Shown here: piece after piece, positions 6,527-7,959 of the stretch
Numbering within the stretch: position 1 is the first letter of the stretch
Layout: each line of letters starts with the position of its first letter
Notes under the pieces: model-generated
Told to the model about the DNA's origin: nothing
What the model saw: the letters and a program-made list of their open reading frames with translations, nothing else
The model's database searches: none
Program-made: the position numbers and the translations under genes
Assembly: GCA_044238735.1 (NCBI GenBank)
Contig: JBIICS010000126.1
Span: forward strand, 1-7,959
DNA: 7,959 bases
DNA from: JBIICS01 sp044238735
GTDB taxonomy: Bacteria; Bacteroidota; Bacteroidia; UBA4408
Direction: 5' to 3'

Positions 6527-7381
6527 ATGAAAATAAAATTAGCCATTCAAAAATCGGGGAGACTCAGTGAAGACTCCATAAAGCTCTTAAAAGAGTGCGG
6601 TATAGAAATTAATAATGGATTAGGAAAATTAAAAGCCGAGGCTGGAAACTTCCCAATGGAGGTTTTATTCTTGCGTGATGATGATATCCCGCAATATGTG
6701 GCCGATGGGGTTGCCGATATTGGTATTGTTGGTGAAAATGTTTTACTTGAGAAAGCAAAAAAAGTAGATGTTGCATACAAATTGGGGTTTGGCAAATGCC
6801 GACTATCATTAGCTATACCTCGCGAAAAAACATATGAAAGCATTCAATCACTTGACGGAAAAAGAATCGCAACTTCGTATCCGGTAATTTTAGAAAACTA
6901 CCTGAAAGAAAAAAAAGTTAATGCCAAAATAGAGGAAATTAGTGGTTCGGTAGAAATTGCCCCAAGTATAGGATTAGCCGATGCTATTTGCGACCTGGTA
7001 AGCAGTGGTTCAACACTTTTAACAAACGGTTTGAAGGAAGTTGAAAAAGTAATTTCTTCAGAGGCAGTTCTAGTATCTAATCCATCTATTGGATCCGAGC
7101 AGAAACGTTTATTGGAAAAACTTATTTTTAGAATTAACGCGACACGAAATGCCAAAAACAGCAAATATATCTTGTTAAATGCGCCAAATAATAAAATCCA
7201 AGACATCATCAAATTTTTACCCGGAATAAAGAGTCCTACTATTTTACCTCTTGCTAAAGAAGGTTGGAGCTCATTGCACTCTGTAATTAACGAAAATGAT
7301 TTCTGGGAAATTATCGAAAATCTAAAGTCGGCTGGTGCAGAAGGAATATTAGTTGTACCCATTGAAAAAATGATTGCCTGA
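6527..7381 (+). CDS. hisG: ATP phosphoribosyltransferase, long form (HisG-L), first step of histidine synthesis
   Basis: This 284-residue cytoplasmic enzyme condenses ATP with PRPP to give phosphoribosyl-ATP, the committed step of histidine synthesis. The N-terminal motif KLAIQKSGRLSEDSIKLL, the DDDIPQYVADGVADIGIVGEN stretch (about 51-71) and the PRPP-binding signature around E143 and D156-LVSSGSTL-164 identify the catalytic region. ATRNAKNSKYILLNAP (about 205-220) and the C-terminal part with EGWSSLHSVI and AEGILVVPIEKM form the ACT-like regulatory domain found in long HisG proteins, which binds histidine for feedback inhibition. No hisZ partner is therefore needed. The length is normal for the long form. 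The ATG follows an A-rich leader without a Shine-Dalgarno sequence. The stop TGA (7379-7381) overlaps the hisD ATG. Expression is expected to be governed by the attenuator immediately upstream. Confidence 0.97.
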   Translation: MKIKLAIQKSGRLSEDSIKLLKECGIEINNGLGKLKAEAGNFPMEVLFLRDDDIPQYVADGVADIGIVGENVLLEKAKKVDVAYKLGFGKCRLSLAIPREKTYESIQSLDGKRIATSYPVILENYLKEKKVNAKIEEISGSVEIAPSIGLADAICDLVSSGSTLLTNGLKEVEKVISSEAVLVSNPSIGSEQKRLLEKLIFRINATRNAKNSKYILLNAPNNKIQDIIKFLPGIKSPTILPLAKEGWSSLHSVINENDFWEIIENLKSAGAEGILVVPIEKMIA

Positions 7382-7959
7382 TGTTAAGCATTATTCAAAA
7401 TCCGGATTCAAACCAATTTGATCAACTGTGCGAACGTCCTCGTCTGAATGAAAACGACTTAAGCGGAACTATTCAATCTATTATTGATAACGTAAAGCTA
7501 AATGGGGATAAAGCATTATTGGAATATGCCGCTAAATTTGATAAGGTTGAACTAAAAAGCTTATTGGTAAGTAAAGAAGAAATTGAAAAAGCATCTTTAT
7601 TAATAAGTGAAGATTTAAAACAGGCCATACAAAAAGCTAAACAAAACATTGAAAAATTTCATTCTTCTCAGCAATCAGAACCGATTAAAATTGAAACTAC
7701 ACCCGGAGTTTTTTGCTGGAGAAAAAATATAGGTATCGAGAAAGTTGGTTTCTACATTCCCGGTGGAAGTGCTCCCCTATTCTCTACCATTTTAATGTTA
7801 GGTGTTCCGGCTAAAATTGCCGGATGTAAAGAGATTGTATTATGTACACCACCTGACCGTAATGGCAACATTAATCCTGCTATATTATATACAGCACAAT
7901 TGGTAGGCATTACTAAAATTATTAAAGCAGGAGGCGCACAGGCTATAGCATCTATGGCA
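7381..7959 (+). CDS. hisD: Histidinol dehydrogenase, N-terminal 193 codons (3' end outside window)
   Basis: The enzyme performs the last two steps of histidine synthesis, oxidising L-histidinol to L-histidinal and then to L-histidine with NAD+ and a zinc ion. The frame starts at the ATG overlapping the hisG stop by one base (TGATG) and runs open to the window end, about 45% of the usual length. Diagnostic stretches are the N-terminal helical region with NGDKALLEYAAKFDKVEL, then IEKVGFYIPGGSAPLFSTIL (about 120-139), PAKIAGCKEIVLCTPP and IIKAGGAQAIASMA at the edge. The Ser in IPGGSAPLFST stands where many proteobacterial enzymes have Arg (PGG-R); a small residue with APLFST is, from memory, common in Bacteroidota. 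The zinc ligands and catalytic Glu-His pair lie beyond the window and cannot be checked. The overlap with hisG implies translational coupling within the his operon. Confidence 0.96.
   Translation, partial: MLSIIQNPDSNQFDQLCERPRLNENDLSGTIQSIIDNVKLNGDKALLEYAAKFDKVELKSLLVSKEEIEKASLLISEDLKQAIQKAKQNIEKFHSSQQSEPIKIETTPGVFCWRKNIGIEKVGFYIPGGSAPLFSTILMLGVPAKIAGCKEIVLCTPPDRNGNINPAILYTAQLVGITKIIKAGGAQAIASMA

Noticed and set aside
6898..7362. Minus-strand 154-codon frame inside hisG, and shorter antisense frames at 6547-6843 and 6609-6809
   Set aside because: They are shadows of hisG, which is clearly identified by motifs along its whole length.

Overview
The window is AT-rich DNA that reads as a chromosomal segment of a Bacteroidota bacterium, perhaps a Flavobacteriales- or Sphingobacteriales-like lineage. 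The evidence is the lack of Shine-Dalgarno sequences at most starts, TAnnTTTG-type -7 promoter elements, a two-repeat M16 zinc peptidase, a lipoprotein FKBP isomerase, an SSS symporter of the kind common in that phylum, and Bacteroidota-like HisG and HisD proteins. I see no mobile elements, tRNA or rRNA genes, or CRISPR arrays.

Layout. Positions 1-806 (minus strand) hold the N-terminal 268 codons of an unrecognised protein whose end lies outside the window. It diverges, across a gap of about 107 bp, from a plus-strand pair: an exported M16 peptidase (914-3739) and, 4 bp later, a lipoprotein with two FKBP-like domains (3744-4640). After about 230 bp of AT-rich spacer with only a weak possible terminator, a sodium:solute symporter follows (4871-6313). 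The last part is the start of a histidine biosynthesis operon: hisG (6527-7381) overlapping hisD (from 7381, cut by the window end) by one base.

The most interesting part is the 213-bp gap before hisG. It contains a complete ribosome-mediated histidine attenuator. A 23-codon leader ORF (6380-6451) carries four consecutive His codons (CAT). Four alternating complementary segments follow: 1 at 6411-6419, 2 at 6427-6433, 3 at 6479-6485 and 4 at 6491-6497. The last two lie inside a perfect 12-bp terminator hairpin with a nine-T tail that ends 20 bp before the hisG ATG. A good -7 element (6368-6375) sits so close to the leader ATG that the leader mRNA may be leaderless.

How the genes work together. 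HisG makes the first, feedback-inhibited intermediate of histidine synthesis and HisD the last two oxidation steps. The attenuator would open the operon when charged tRNA-His is scarce. The M16 peptidase and the FKBP lipoprotein are probably co-transcribed and act in the cell envelope. The symporter is a separate unit of unknown substrate.
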